Origin: Pseudomonadota bacterium
GTDB taxonomy: Bacteria; Pseudomonadota; Alphaproteobacteria; Rhizobiales; Methylopilaceae
Assembly: GCA_023388965.1 (NCBI GenBank)
Contig: JAEWFF010000014.1
Coordinates: forward strand, 85,641-149,640
Direction: 5' to 3'
Length of the DNA: 64,000 nucleotides
Shown here: positions 26,704 through 35,919 of the stretch, one piece after another
Position numbering within the stretch: position 1 is the first letter of the stretch
How the letters are laid out: the number at the start of each line of letters is the position of its first letter
Notes under the pieces: model-generated
What the model was told of the DNA's origin: nothing
The model's input: only the letters and a program-made list of their open reading frames with translations
Database searches by the model: none
Program-made: the position numbers and the translations under genes

Positions 26704-27879
26704 ATGGCTGACCTCGCGGCCTTCATCCGAAGGATCGTTCCGAATTTGCCGCCTGTCGGCTATGGCGAGCGCCTGCGCGCTTCCATCGGAGCGATCATCG
26801 GCATCGCGCTGACGGGGTTCATCACCCAGCTTGCGCTCGGCTCGTCGGTCGCCGTGCCGCTTCTGATCGCGCCCATGGGCGCGACCTCGGTGCTCCTGTT
26901 CGCGGTGCCGGCAAGCCCGCTCGCCCAGCCCTGGTCGGTCATCGGCGGCAATCTGATTTCGGCCGCCGTCGGCGTGACGGCGGCGATGTTCATTACGGAT
27001 CTGACCCTCGCCGCGGCGGTCGCGGGCGGCGGCGCGATCCTTCTGATGCTGACCTGCCGCTGCGTGCATCCGCCGAGCGGCGCCGTGGCGCTGACCGCCG
27101 TGCTCGGCGGTGCGGCCGTTCACGAGGCAGGGTTCAGCTTTGTCCTGTGGCCGGTCGGCGTCAATACGATCCTGATCGTTCTCGCCGCCTTCGCCTACAA
27201 CAACCTCACCGGCCGTTCCTATCCGCATCGCGTGGAAGCTCCCGCCACCCCGCCGGCGCGGCCCGCGACCGCGGACCGGCCGCCGAGCCTGCGGGTCGGT
27301 TTCAGCAAGGCCGATGTCGAAACTGCGCTCGACGAATACAGGGATTTCCTGCCGGTCGATCCGGGCGATGTCGCCGCCGTTCTCTATGATGCCGAGTTCC
27401 GGGCCCTGCGCCGGCGTATGGGCAATCTGAGATGTGAAGACATCATGTCGCGCGATGTGCGTTCCGTCGCGCCCGATGACAGCGCCGAACGCGCGATCGC
27501 CGTGATGCGCGATACAAGGATCACCGCGCTGCCGGTCGCAGATAAAAGCGGGCGCGTCGTCGGAATCCTTACCCAGACCGATCTCGTGCGCAAAGGCCTC
27601 TCCAATGGCGGAATCCTCAAGCGCTCGGCCCGGCTGAAGCCCGCTGTGCGGGTCGAACATCTGATGAGCGTTCCGGTGCGCTCCGCGCGGCCCGATATGG
27701 CGGTCGTGGACCTTCTGCCGCTCATGGCTGATGGCGGCCTGCATCATCTGCCGGTGGTCGATGACGATGAGCGGCTTCTTGGCGTGATTACGCAGTCCGA
27801 TGTCATCGGCGCGCTTATGCGCGAGCGGATGTCGGGAGAGCGCGTGCGCGCCGGCGAGCCGGTGGCAGATAGCGGCTGA
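26704..27879 (+). CDS. HPP-family membrane protein with two CBS domains
   Basis: 391 residues from the ATG at 26704 (GGAG six bases upstream). Residues 20-180 form the HPP transmembrane domain with about five segments; the family motif is seen in RCVHPPSGAVALTAVLGG, and LIAPMGATSVLLFAVP is also typical. After a Pro-rich linker, residues 240-380 hold a CBS pair (CEDIMSRDVRSVAP...GILTQTDLV; VEHLMSVPVRSARPD...GVITQSDVIG). CBS pairs bind adenosyl compounds and gate transporters. A plant HPP protein carries nitrite, but no substrate is known for this bacterial form. Confidence 0.88.
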   Translation: MADLAAFIRRIVPNLPPVGYGERLRASIGAIIGIALTGFITQLALGSSVAVPLLIAPMGATSVLLFAVPASPLAQPWSVIGGNLISAAVGVTAAMFITDLTLAAAVAGGGAILLMLTCRCVHPPSGAVALTAVLGGAAVHEAGFSFVLWPVGVNTILIVLAAFAYNNLTGRSYPHRVEAPATPPARPATADRPPSLRVGFSKADVETALDEYRDFLPVDPGDVAAVLYDAEFRALRRRMGNLRCEDIMSRDVRSVAPDDSAERAIAVMRDTRITALPVADKSGRVVGILTQTDLVRKGLSNGGILKRSARLKPAVRVEHLMSVPVRSARPDMAVVDLLPLMADGGLHHLPVVDDDERLLGVITQSDVIGALMRERMSGERVRAGEPVADSG

Positions 27880-27991
27880 GGGGCCGCCGGAAGGCAAAAG
27901 GGCGCGTCCTTCTCCCTGTGGGGGACATGGTGTAGAAACGCCGCCGAACTCAGGCGGGGCGGATTCTCCGCTTCGCCAAGACGTGGTGGAC

Positions 27992-29827
27992 ATGGCCAAT
28001 ATCGCCGACCTCGAAAACGAGGATAAACCTCTCAGCCGCTCCGACGGTCTTGCGCTGCTTGTGCGCGTGTTCAAGGAAAACGCGCCGCGCTATTGGCCGC
28101 GCTATGCGGCCGCGCTGGTCCTGATGGGGCTTGTTGCCGCCGCCACCGGCGCCAGCGCCTGGATCATGAAGAGCGTCATCAACGACGTGTTCATCGCGCG
28201 CGATCAGGCGATGATCCAGATGGTGGCGCTCGGCGTCTTCGTCATCTTCTTCGTGCGCGGCTTCGCCGATTACGGCCAGGTCGTGATCATGAATTCGATC
28301 GGCCGCCGCATCATCGGCGATCATCAGAAGCGCCTTTACATCCATCTTCTCGATCAGGGCATGGAGTTCTTCAATTCCGCCTCGCTCGGTCAGGTCGTCG
28401 CACGCGTGACGCACAGCGCCGCCGGAATCCGCCAGGTTCTGGATCTCGTCATCCGCAGTCTTGGCAAAGACGCCCTCTCGCTTATTGCGCTGGGAACCGT
28501 GATGGTGATGCAGGACCCGATCCTGTCACTGTTCGCACTTGTCGTTGCGCCTATCGTCATCATCAGCCTGCGCGTTCTCGCGCGCCGTATCCGCAGCATC
28601 GGCCAGGCCGAATTCAGCGGCATGGCGCTCATCATTTCCGGCCTCAAGGATTCGGTCCTGGGGATTCGCGTCGTAAAGGCATTCGGGCTCGAGGAACGCC
28701 TTATCCGCGATATGGGCGTGGCCATCGACAATACGGCGCGGCGCAGCATGAAGATTTCCAATCTCGCCGCCCGGTCCAGCCCGCTCATGGAAACCATTGT
28801 CGGCATCGTGCTGGCAGGCGTCATTTTCTATGCGGGCTCCGGCGTCGCCAATTCGGAGCGCGATGCGGGTTCGCTGTTTGCCTTCCTGATGGCGCTTCTG
28901 CTGGCTTATGAGCCGGCAAAAAGGCTGGCGCGTCTGCATCTGTCGCTGGAGACCGCGCTGATCGGCGTGCGCATTCTGTATGCGTTTATCGATCGCCCGA
29001 TCAAACTGCTCGACAAGCCCGACGCGTCGCCGCTTGTCATTACACGTGGCGAGGTCGAACTGCGCAATGTCACGTTCAGCTACGGTAAGGGCGCTGCCCT
29101 TACGGATATGTCCGTCACGTTCCCCGCGGGCAGATTGTCGGCTCTGGTCGGCGGGTCCGGTGCCGGCAAATCGACCATCTTCTCCCTGATCGAGCGTTTC
29201 TACGATCCGCAGAAGGGCGCGGTTCTGATCGACGGGCAGGATCTGCGCGACGTGACGTCCGCCTCGCTGCGTGCGCACATCGCCTATGTCACGCAGGAAG
29301 CCTTTCTCTTCGAGGGCACGATCGGCGAGAACATTCTCGCCGGCCGTCCGGATGCGGAGCCGGACGATGTGATTGCTGCCGCAAAAGCCGCGAACGCGCA
29401 TGATTTCATCATGGAATTTCCGGACGGCTATGACCGCGTGGTCGGCGAGGGCGGGGCCAATCTGTCGGGCGGCCAGCGTCAGCGCATAGCGATTGCCCGC
29501 GCCATGCTGCGCGATGCGCCGATCCTTCTTCTGGACGAGGCCACCTCCGCGCTCGATGCCCAGTCGGAAGCCACCGTGAAGGAAGCGCTCGACGCGCTGA
29601 TGAAGGACCGCACCACCATCGTCATCGCCCATCGCCTGTCGACCGTGCGCAACGCCGACATCATCCATGTGATCGAGGAGGGGCGTCTGGTCGAAAGCGG
29701 TACGCACGACGAACTCGTCACCGCCGGCGGAGTTTACGCCAATCTGAGCGCGCTTCAGCTTGCCGGGGATTTTCCGTCGTCATCCGCTTTGCGCGCGGGC
29801 GAGCATTTTCCACCGGCGGCCGAATGA
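27992..29827 (+). CDS. ABC transporter, fused permease and ATPase (MsbA/lipid-exporter type)
   Basis: 611 residues, taken from the ATG at 27992. Residues 30-340 contain six membrane helices (first near YAAALVLMGLVAAATGAS). Residues 365-605 are the nucleotide-binding domain: Walker A GGSGAGKST, Q-loop VTQEAFLF, signature NLSGGQRQR, Walker B PILLLDEATSALD and the His-switch IVIAHRLST. It works as a homodimeric exporter. The MsbA-like sequence suggests a lipid or lipid-linked substrate, but this cannot be settled by sequence. The LOG-family gene follows 44 bases later. Confidence 0.93.
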   Translation: MANIADLENEDKPLSRSDGLALLVRVFKENAPRYWPRYAAALVLMGLVAAATGASAWIMKSVINDVFIARDQAMIQMVALGVFVIFFVRGFADYGQVVIMNSIGRRIIGDHQKRLYIHLLDQGMEFFNSASLGQVVARVTHSAAGIRQVLDLVIRSLGKDALSLIALGTVMVMQDPILSLFALVVAPIVIISLRVLARRIRSIGQAEFSGMALIISGLKDSVLGIRVVKAFGLEERLIRDMGVAIDNTARRSMKISNLAARSSPLMETIVGIVLAGVIFYAGSGVANSERDAGSLFAFLMALLLAYEPAKRLARLHLSLETALIGVRILYAFIDRPIKLLDKPDASPLVITRGEVELRNVTFSYGKGAALTDMSVTFPAGRLSALVGGSGAGKSTIFSLIERFYDPQKGAVLIDGQDLRDVTSASLRAHIAYVTQEAFLFEGTIGENILAGRPDAEPDDVIAAAKAANAHDFIMEFPDGYDRVVGEGGANLSGGQRQRIAIARAMLRDAPILLLDEATSALDAQSEATVKEALDALMKDRTTIVIAHRLSTVRNADIIHVIEEGRLVESGTHDELVTAGGVYANLSALQLAGDFPSSSALRAGEHFPPAAE

Positions 29828-29871
29828 TTCCGCGCTGTCCCATCCTTCCAGACGCTCTTTAGATTTCGCTC

Positions 29872-30708
29872 ATGTCCCAGGACGATTCCTCCGACAATTC
29901 CGCGCAGAAGGCGTCTCTGTCCTACCGGCTGCCGGCGCTTGATCCCGATTTCCTGCTCGGCGATTCCATGCGCGGCACGCGCTTCATGCTCGAATATGCC
30001 AAGGCGGAAGAATTGCTCCGCGCATGGGGCATCCGCTCGACCATCGTCGTGTTCGGCTCCGCGCGCATTCTGCCGGGCGGCTCGGACGATCCGCAGGCGG
30101 CTACTGCGCCGCTGATGCCGGGTCAGAAGCCGCGCTCCGGCGCGACGTCCGCACACTGGTATGACGAGGCGCGCCGCTTCGCGCGCATCGCGTCGGAGAA
30201 CGGCGGCGCGCTGCATCCAGTGGATGGCGTGCTCGACAATGTCATCGCGACCGGCGGCGGGCCGGGCATCATGGAAGCGGCCAATCTCGGCGCATCCGAG
30301 GTCGGCGCCCCGTCCATCGGCTTCAACATCCGCCTGCCGTTCGAGCAGGAGCCGAACGCCTATTCCACGCCGGACCTGACCTTCCAGTTCCACTATTTCG
30401 CGATGCGCAAAATGCATCTGGCCATGCGCGCCGCGGCTCTGGTGGTCTTCCCCGGCGGGTTCGGCACGATGGACGAATTGTTCGAGATCCTGACCCTGCG
30501 CCAGACCGGCAAGATGCCCGATATTCCGATCGTCCTGTTCGGGCGCACCTTCTGGACCCGCATAGTCAATTTCGAGGCTTTCGCGGAAGAGGGCGTGATC
30601 TCGCCGGAGGATCTCGATTTGTTTGCCTTTGCGGAGACGGCGGAAGAGGCGTGGGAATGCCTTGTGGACCGGGGCCTGCGGCGCAGGAGCGGCCCGCGGG
30701 ATATTTAA
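29872..30708 (+). CDS. LOG-family Rossmann-fold protein (TIGR00730)
   Basis: 278 residues. It has the two phosphoribohydrolase motifs, ATGGGPGIMEAANLGA near residue 124 and FPGGFGTMDELFEILTL near residue 196, on an alpha/beta fold. LOG proteins cleave nucleoside 5'-monophosphates such as cytokinin ribotides to base and ribose 5-phosphate. Many bacterial members are general nucleotide hydrolases. The 50-residue N-terminal extension and the insertion around residues 63-92 suit the longer bacterial subgroup. Confidence 0.88.
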   Translation: MSQDDSSDNSAQKASLSYRLPALDPDFLLGDSMRGTRFMLEYAKAEELLRAWGIRSTIVVFGSARILPGGSDDPQAATAPLMPGQKPRSGATSAHWYDEARRFARIASENGGALHPVDGVLDNVIATGGGPGIMEAANLGASEVGAPSIGFNIRLPFEQEPNAYSTPDLTFQFHYFAMRKMHLAMRAAALVVFPGGFGTMDELFEILTLRQTGKMPDIPIVLFGRTFWTRIVNFEAFAEEGVISPEDLDLFAFAETAEEAWECLVDRGLRRRSGPRDI

Positions 30709-30807
30709 TACGCATAAAAAATGTATATCATAGGCTTTAACATAATAAAAAGTGGTGTTATGTAGTGTGCCGAACCGGCCCTGTTATACGGGCCGCCCGG
30801 GACATTC
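30709..30807 (+). promoter_or_regulatory. AT-rich promoter region of the cysG-cysH unit
   Basis: 99 bases, far more AT-rich than the flanking genes. It contains the inverted pair ACATAA (30740-30745) and TTATGT (30758-30763). The heptamer GTGTTAT here recurs in the opposite orientation (ATAACAC) in the leader of the sulfate-binding protein gene near 33034-33040. A shared sulfur regulator is possible but unproven. Confidence 0.4.
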
Positions 30808-32235
30808 ATGCGATATTTTCCGATCTTCATCGACCTGAAGGGGCGCGACGTCCTCGTTTTCGGCGGGGGAGAGCCGGCGCTTAACAAGGTGCGGCTTCTT
30901 CTGAAGGCCGGCGCGCGGGTCCGCGTTCATGCCGATTCTCCGGCGGAGCCCATCGCAGCTCGCGCGCGCGCGGGTGAGATCGCGCTGCTGCCGGCGGTCG
31001 ATCCGCACACCGTCAACCTTGCCGGCGCCGCGCTGGTCGTCTCGTCGGCGGGCGATCCGGTGGATGGTGTTGTCTCCGCCCGCGCGCAAGCGCTCGGCAT
31101 TCCGGTCAATGTCGTCGACCGCACGGAGCTCTGCAGCTTCATCACGCCCGCCATCGTCGATCGCGGCACGGTGCTTGCCGCCATCGGCACCGAGGGCGCC
31201 GCCCCGGTTCTGGCGCGCCGTCTGCGGGCAAAGCTCGAAGCGCTGCTGCCGGCGCGGCTCGGCGATCTTGCCGATCTCATCGGCGCGCGCCGCGAACGCC
31301 TTGCGGCAAAGGCGCCGGACATCGCCGCTCGCCGCGCGTTCTGGGAACAGGTCGTGGATGGGCCCATCGGCTCCGCCGCGCTCGATGGCCGTATGGACGA
31401 TGCCCGCGCCGCGCTCGATGCTCTGATCGACGGGCGGCCGCAGGACGAATTGCGTCAGGGCGTCGTCTATCTCGTCGGCGCGGGGCCGGGCGATCCGGAA
31501 CTTCTGACGCTGAAGGCGCTGCGTGTGCTGCAGGATGCCGACATCATCTTCCACGACGATCTCGTCACGCTGGAAATTCTCGATCTCGCGCGGCGCGATG
31601 CCGAACTCGTTTTTGTCGGCAAGCGCGCCGGCACGAAATGCATCGCCCAGCGCGAGATCAACGAGGAACTCGTTCTCGCCGCGCGTCGGGGCCTGCGCGT
31701 CGTGCGCCTCAAGGGCGGCGATCCGTTCGTCTTCGGGCGGGGCGGGGAAGAGCTCGAATATCTGAACGATGAGGGCGTGGATGTCGTCGTCGTGCCGGGG
31801 ATTACGGCGGCTTTGGGCTGCGCGGCGGAAGCGGAACTTCCGCTGACGCACCGCGAGGAATCCGCCCGCCTGATCCTGATGACGGCGCACCGCGCCGCCG
31901 ATGCGGAGGCCATCGACTGGTCGGGCCTGACGCGCGATGATGCAACGCTCGCCATCTATATGGGCCGTGCCACCGCGCCCATCGTCTCCGAAGGCCTCAT
32001 CGCTGCTGGGCGCGATCCGCGGACACCGGCGGCTGTGCTCGCGCGCGGCACGCGGCGCGATTCCCGCTCGGTCGCCGGAACGCTCGATGAACTGCCGGAT
32101 CTCGTCGCGCGCACCGGCGACGGGCCGGCGCTTCTCGTTCTCGGTCAGGTCGTCACGCGCTCACGCCCCTGGCGTGAACGTCTCGGCGCCGCGATCTCGA
32201 AACTGTCCGCCCGCCCGGCGGAACAGGTGTCGTGA
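30808..32235 (+). CDS. cysG: Siroheme synthase (trifunctional CysG)
   Basis: 475 residues. Residues 1-150 are the precorrin-2 dehydrogenase/ferrochelatase domain (MRYFPIFIDLKGRDVLVFGG, then GEPALNKVRLL). Residues 215-460 are the uroporphyrinogen-III methyltransferase domain (VYLVGAGPGDPELLTLKAL, DDLVTLEILD, LKGGDPFVFGRGGEE, VPGITAALGCAA). It makes siroheme, the cofactor of assimilatory sulfite and nitrite reductases. The stop overlaps the start of cysH (TGATG), tying it to sulfur assimilation. No sulfite reductase gene is in the window, although cysI often follows cysG in Rhizobiales. Confidence 0.96.
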   Translation: MRYFPIFIDLKGRDVLVFGGGEPALNKVRLLLKAGARVRVHADSPAEPIAARARAGEIALLPAVDPHTVNLAGAALVVSSAGDPVDGVVSARAQALGIPVNVVDRTELCSFITPAIVDRGTVLAAIGTEGAAPVLARRLRAKLEALLPARLGDLADLIGARRERLAAKAPDIAARRAFWEQVVDGPIGSAALDGRMDDARAALDALIDGRPQDELRQGVVYLVGAGPGDPELLTLKALRVLQDADIIFHDDLVTLEILDLARRDAELVFVGKRAGTKCIAQREINEELVLAARRGLRVVRLKGGDPFVFGRGGEELEYLNDEGVDVVVVPGITAALGCAAEAELPLTHREESARLILMTAHRAADAEAIDWSGLTRDDATLAIYMGRATAPIVSEGLIAAGRDPRTPAAVLARGTRRDSRSVAGTLDELPDLVARTGDGPALLVLGQVVTRSRPWRERLGAAISKLSARPAEQVS

Positions 32236-32954
32236 TGTTCGATCTTGCAACCGCTGCCGACGGCGTATTGACGGAGCGGGCGCGCGAGCTCGACGCCCAC
32301 CTGACCGACAAGGCGCCGATGGATGTGCTTCACGCCATCTTCGCGCAGGATTTCGTGCCGCGCATGGCGGCGGTGTCCTCGTTCGGAACCGAATCCGCAG
32401 TGCTGCTGCACATGATCGCGGAATTCGACCGGGCTCTGCCCATCCTGTTTCTCGATACGGGATTGCTCTTTCCCGAGACGCTCGCTTATCGCGATCAGCT
32501 TCAGGAGCATCTGGGCCTGACCGATATCCGCGTCTTCACGCCCGATCCGGCCGACCATGCCCGGCTCGATCCGGACGACATGCTGTGGTCGCAGAATTCC
32601 GATGCCTGCTGCGGCTATCGCAAGGTCGCGCCATTACAGGAATCGCTGGCGGGTTTCGAAGCCTGGCTCAACGGCCGCAAGCGCTATCACGGCGAAAGCC
32701 GCAGCGAGCTTCCAGTGGTCGAGGCCGACGGGCCACGCATCAAGATCAACCCGCTGGCAAACTTCAACGCGCAGGACATCCAGTCCTATTTCGTGCGCCA
32801 CCATCTGCCGCTTCATCCGCTGCAGAAACACGGCTTCTCCTCGATCGGTTGCATGCCCTGCACGACGCGCACCAAGCCCGGCGAGAATGTACGTGCAGGC
32901 CGCTGGCGCGATTCCGGCAAGACCGAGTGCGGCATTCACATTTCGCAGTTCTGA
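32235..32954 (+). CDS. cysH: Assimilatory adenylyl-sulfate (APS) reductase, iron-sulfur type
   Basis: 239 residues from the ATG at 32235. It belongs to the PAPS/APS reductase family, with SSFGTESAVLLHMI for nucleotide binding and FLDTGLLFPETLAYRD. Two Cys pairs mark the [4Fe-4S] APS-specific form: DACCGYRKVAPL near residue 125 and SIGCMPCTTRTKPGENVRAG near residue 205. The catalytic Cys lies in KTECGIH. It should reduce APS directly to sulfite using thioredoxin, without a PAPS step. It is coupled to cysG and lies just ahead of the sulfate importer. Confidence 0.95.
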   Translation: MFDLATAADGVLTERARELDAHLTDKAPMDVLHAIFAQDFVPRMAAVSSFGTESAVLLHMIAEFDRALPILFLDTGLLFPETLAYRDQLQEHLGLTDIRVFTPDPADHARLDPDDMLWSQNSDACCGYRKVAPLQESLAGFEAWLNGRKRYHGESRSELPVVEADGPRIKINPLANFNAQDIQSYFVRHHLPLHPLQKHGFSSIGCMPCTTRTKPGENVRAGRWRDSGKTECGIHISQF

Positions 32955-33140
32955 ACCGATTTTCTTGGGCCCAAGGATCGTGAAGCGCCCTTCATCTCGC
33001 AAAACAACACACAAAAAATGTTCAATAAAAAATATAACACAATCTCTATGTTTCTAATTGACATATACCCGGAACAGGATCAGCCTCGCATCCATAGGCC
33101 GGTCCCGTGCGGGGGCCGGGCAGGGAAAGCGGGAAACTCC
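32955..33140 (+). promoter_or_regulatory. AT-rich leader of the sulfate importer genes
   Basis: 186 bases between cysH and the binding-protein gene. An AT-rich core at about 33000-33070 holds TTCAATAAAAAATATAACAC and a TTGACA at 33058-33063 without a matching -10 at normal spacing. It probably contains a separate promoter for the importer. Confidence 0.4.
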
Positions 33141-34127
33141 ATGCTCAAGAAACTGGCTCTCACCACAGCGGCGGTTCTCATCGCCGCACCGGCCTTCGCG
33201 GCCGATCTGCTCAACGTGTCCTACGATCCGACGCGCGAGCTTTATGTCGAATTCAACGAGGCCTTCGCCGCCAAATGGAAGGCCGGGAAGGGCGAAGACG
33301 TCACGATCAAGCAGTCGCATGGCGGCTCGGGCAAGCAGGCCCGCGCGGTGATCGACGGCATCGAGGCCGATGTCGTTACGTTCGCTTTGGCCTACGACAT
33401 CGATGCCATCGCCGATAAGGGGGCCATTGCCGAAGATTGGCAGAAGCGTCTTCCGGAAAATTCATCGCCCTACACCTCGACCATCGTCTTCCTCGTCCGC
33501 AAGGGCAATCCGAAGGGCATTCAGGACTGGGGCGATCTCGTCAAGGAGGGCGTTCAGGTCATTACGCCGAACCCGAAGACTTCCGGCGGCGCACGCTGGA
33601 ACTATCTCGCCGCCTGGGCCTATGCCAAGAAACAGAACGGCGGCTCCGACGAGAAGGCGCAGGAATTCGTCAAGGCGCTGCTGCAGAACGTTCCGGTGCT
33701 CGACACCGGCGCGCGCGGCTCGCTTCTCACCTTCACCGAACGCGGCGTCGGCGATGTTCTTCTCGCCTGGGAGAACGAGGCCTATCTCGCGGTCAACGAA
33801 CTCGGTCCCGACAAGTTCGAGATCGTGACGCCGAGCCTGTCCATCCTGGCCGAACCGCCCGTCGCGGTCGTCGACCGCGTGGTCGACAGGAAAGGCACGC
33901 GCGAAATCGCGACCGCCTATCTCGAATTCCTGTATTCGCCGGAAGGACAGGAAATCGCGGCGAAAAATTATTACCGCCCGCGCAGCGAAGCGGTGGGCGA
34001 GAAGTACAAGGACAAGTTCGCCAAGGTCGAACTCTTCACCATCGACGCCGAGTTCGGCGGCTGGCGCAAGGCGCAGGCCGATCACTTCGCCGATGGCGGC
34101 ACGTACGACAAGATTTACACGAAGTAA
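33141..34127 (+). CDS. sbp: Sulfate ABC transporter, periplasmic substrate-binding protein
   Basis: 328 residues. The signal peptide is MLKKLALTTAAVLIAAPAFA, with a cut after AFA. The mature protein begins ADLLNVSYDPTRELY, a family hallmark, and has IKQSHGGSGKQARAVIDG, where the Ser/Gly residues bind sulfate. PNPKTSGGARWNYLAAW is also typical. It delivers sulfate or thiosulfate to CysTWA. The start at 33141 was chosen because the longer frame would start in the AT-rich leader. Confidence 0.95.
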   Translation: MLKKLALTTAAVLIAAPAFAADLLNVSYDPTRELYVEFNEAFAAKWKAGKGEDVTIKQSHGGSGKQARAVIDGIEADVVTFALAYDIDAIADKGAIAEDWQKRLPENSSPYTSTIVFLVRKGNPKGIQDWGDLVKEGVQVITPNPKTSGGARWNYLAAWAYAKKQNGGSDEKAQEFVKALLQNVPVLDTGARGSLLTFTERGVGDVLLAWENEAYLAVNELGPDKFEIVTPSLSILAEPPVAVVDRVVDRKGTREIATAYLEFLYSPEGQEIAAKNYYRPRSEAVGEKYKDKFAKVELFTIDAEFGGWRKAQADHFADGGTYDKIYTK

Positions 34128-34150
34128 GTGCGGGGAAGCGGGAACGCGTC

Positions 34151-35005
34151 ATGACAACTCTCCCTGTGGCGCGTTCCCGCGCCGTACCACGGTCGGTGAT
34201 CCCGGGTTTCGGGATCACCTTCGGTTTGACGATCGCCTGGCTCGGCCTGATCGTTCTCATTCCGCTCGCGGGTCTTTTCCTCAAGACATTCGAACTGACC
34301 CTCGCCGAATTCAGCGACATCGTGCTGAGCGAGCGGGTGCTGAGCGCGCTCAGAATCTCGTTCGGCCTTGCGCTCGCCGCCGCCGCCATCAACGCCGTTC
34401 TCGGCCTGATCGTGACCTGGGTTCTGGTGCGCTACGAATTTCCGGGCCGCCGCATCTTCGACGCCATCGTCGATATTCCGTTCGCGCTGCCGACGGCCGT
34501 TGCGGGCATTGCGCTGACGACGCTCTATGCGCCGAATGGCTGGCTCGGTGCGCCGCTTCAGGCACTCGGCATTACGGTTGCTTTCACGCCGCTCGGCATT
34601 CTCGTCGCGCTGATCTTCATCGGCCTGCCTTTTGTCGTGCGTACCGTGCAGCCGGTCCTCGCCGATCTCGACAGTGAGCTTGAGGAGGCGGCATCGAGCC
34701 TCGGTGCGCCGCGCTGGAAGGTCGTAAGCAGCGTCATCCTCCCGACCTTGCTTCCCGCGATCCTGACCGGTTTCGCGCTCGCCTTCGCCCGCGCTGTCGG
34801 TGAATACGGCTCGGTCATCTTCATCGCGGGCAATCTGCCGAATGTTTCGGAGATCGCGCCGCTGCTCATCGTCATCCGGCTCGAAGAATTCCGCTATGCC
34901 GACGCCACGGCGATTGCCGTCGTCATGCTGCTGGCGAGCTTCGCGCTCCTGTTCATCATAAACGGTTTGCAGCGCGGGTCCGAAAAGCGCAGCGCCTCGA
35001 TCTGA
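34151..35005 (+). CDS. cysT: Sulfate ABC transporter permease CysT
   Basis: 284 residues from the ATG at 34151. It has six membrane segments (first at about 19-39). The EAA loop that contacts the ATPase is in LEEAASSLGAPRWKVVSSVI, and DIPFALPTAVAGIAL is typical of CysT/CysU. It forms the heterodimeric channel with CysW. It lies 23 bases after sbp and eight bases before cysW. Confidence 0.95.
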   Translation: MTTLPVARSRAVPRSVIPGFGITFGLTIAWLGLIVLIPLAGLFLKTFELTLAEFSDIVLSERVLSALRISFGLALAAAAINAVLGLIVTWVLVRYEFPGRRIFDAIVDIPFALPTAVAGIALTTLYAPNGWLGAPLQALGITVAFTPLGILVALIFIGLPFVVRTVQPVLADLDSELEEAASSLGAPRWKVVSSVILPTLLPAILTGFALAFARAVGEYGSVIFIAGNLPNVSEIAPLLIVIRLEEFRYADATAIAVVMLLASFALLFIINGLQRGSEKRSASI

Positions 35006-35013
35006 GATCTGTC

Positions 35014-35919
35014 ATGAACGCCCATACCGAAGCTCTCGATTTTGCGCATCCCATCGCTGCCGCCGAACCTGTGGCGAACAGAATCGTGCGCACGCCGCGG
35101 CCCGTACGTGGCGAGCCGGCAGCCGTGCGCCGGACATTGATCGCCATCGCGCTCACCTTCCTCGGCCTGTTCATCGTCCTGCCGCTGATCGTCGTGTTCC
35201 AGCAGGCTTTCGCCAAGGGGTTCGATCTTTACATCGCCGCCATCACCGAGCCGGATGCCGTACATGCCATCAAGCTCACTGTTGCCGCTGCGCTGATCGC
35301 GGTCGCGCTCAACCTCGTCTTCGGCCTCGTCATGGCGTGGACGGTCGCGAAGTTCGAATTCCGCGGCAAGAGCTTCCTCATTTCGCTGATCGACCTGCCG
35401 TTCTCGGTCTCGTCGGTCGTCGCCGGCCTTGTCTTCGTGCTGCTGTTCGGCGCGCAGGGGTTCTTCGGCTACTGGTTCATCGATCATGGTTACAAGGTCA
35501 TCTTCGCGCTGCCCGGCATCGTTCTGGCGACGATTTTCGTGACCTTCCCCTTCGTCGCGCGCGAACTGATCCCGCTGATGCAGGAGCAGGGCACATCGGA
35601 GGAAGAAGCAGCCATATCGCTCGGCGCGTCGGGCTGGCAGACTTTTCTCAAGGTCACTCTGCCCAATGTGAAGCTCGCGCTTTTGTACGGCGTACTGCTC
35701 TGCAATGCGCGGGCGATGGGCGAATTCGGCGCGGTGTCCGTCGTGTCGGGCCATATAAGAGGCGAGACGAATACGATGCCGCTGCACATCGAAATCCTCT
35801 ATAACGAATATCAGTTCTCGGCGTCGTTCGCGGTTGCCTCACTTCTGGCTTTCCTCGCCCTCGTCACATTGATCCTCAAGACCGTTCTCGAACATCGCAT
35901 CGCGGAAAGCCGGAAATGA
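35014..35919 (+). CDS. cysW: Sulfate ABC transporter permease CysW
   Basis: 301 residues. An unusually long cytoplasmic N-terminus of about 40 residues precedes six membrane helices. CysW signs: DLPFSVSSVVAGLVFVLLFG, the EAA loop EEEAAISLGASGWQTFLKVT, and AMGEFGAVSVVSGHIRGETN. It pairs with CysT. The stop overlaps the cysA start (ATGA), so the two are coupled. Confidence 0.95.
   Translation: MNAHTEALDFAHPIAAAEPVANRIVRTPRPVRGEPAAVRRTLIAIALTFLGLFIVLPLIVVFQQAFAKGFDLYIAAITEPDAVHAIKLTVAAALIAVALNLVFGLVMAWTVAKFEFRGKSFLISLIDLPFSVSSVVAGLVFVLLFGAQGFFGYWFIDHGYKVIFALPGIVLATIFVTFPFVARELIPLMQEQGTSEEEAAISLGASGWQTFLKVTLPNVKLALLYGVLLCNARAMGEFGAVSVVSGHIRGETNTMPLHIEILYNEYQFSASFAVASLLAFLALVTLILKTVLEHRIAESRK

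Noticed and set aside
27880..27991. A further palindromic element before the ABC exporter gene
   Set aside because: Short CTCCC/GGGGG-like runs are present, but no convincing paired arms of families A-C could be traced.
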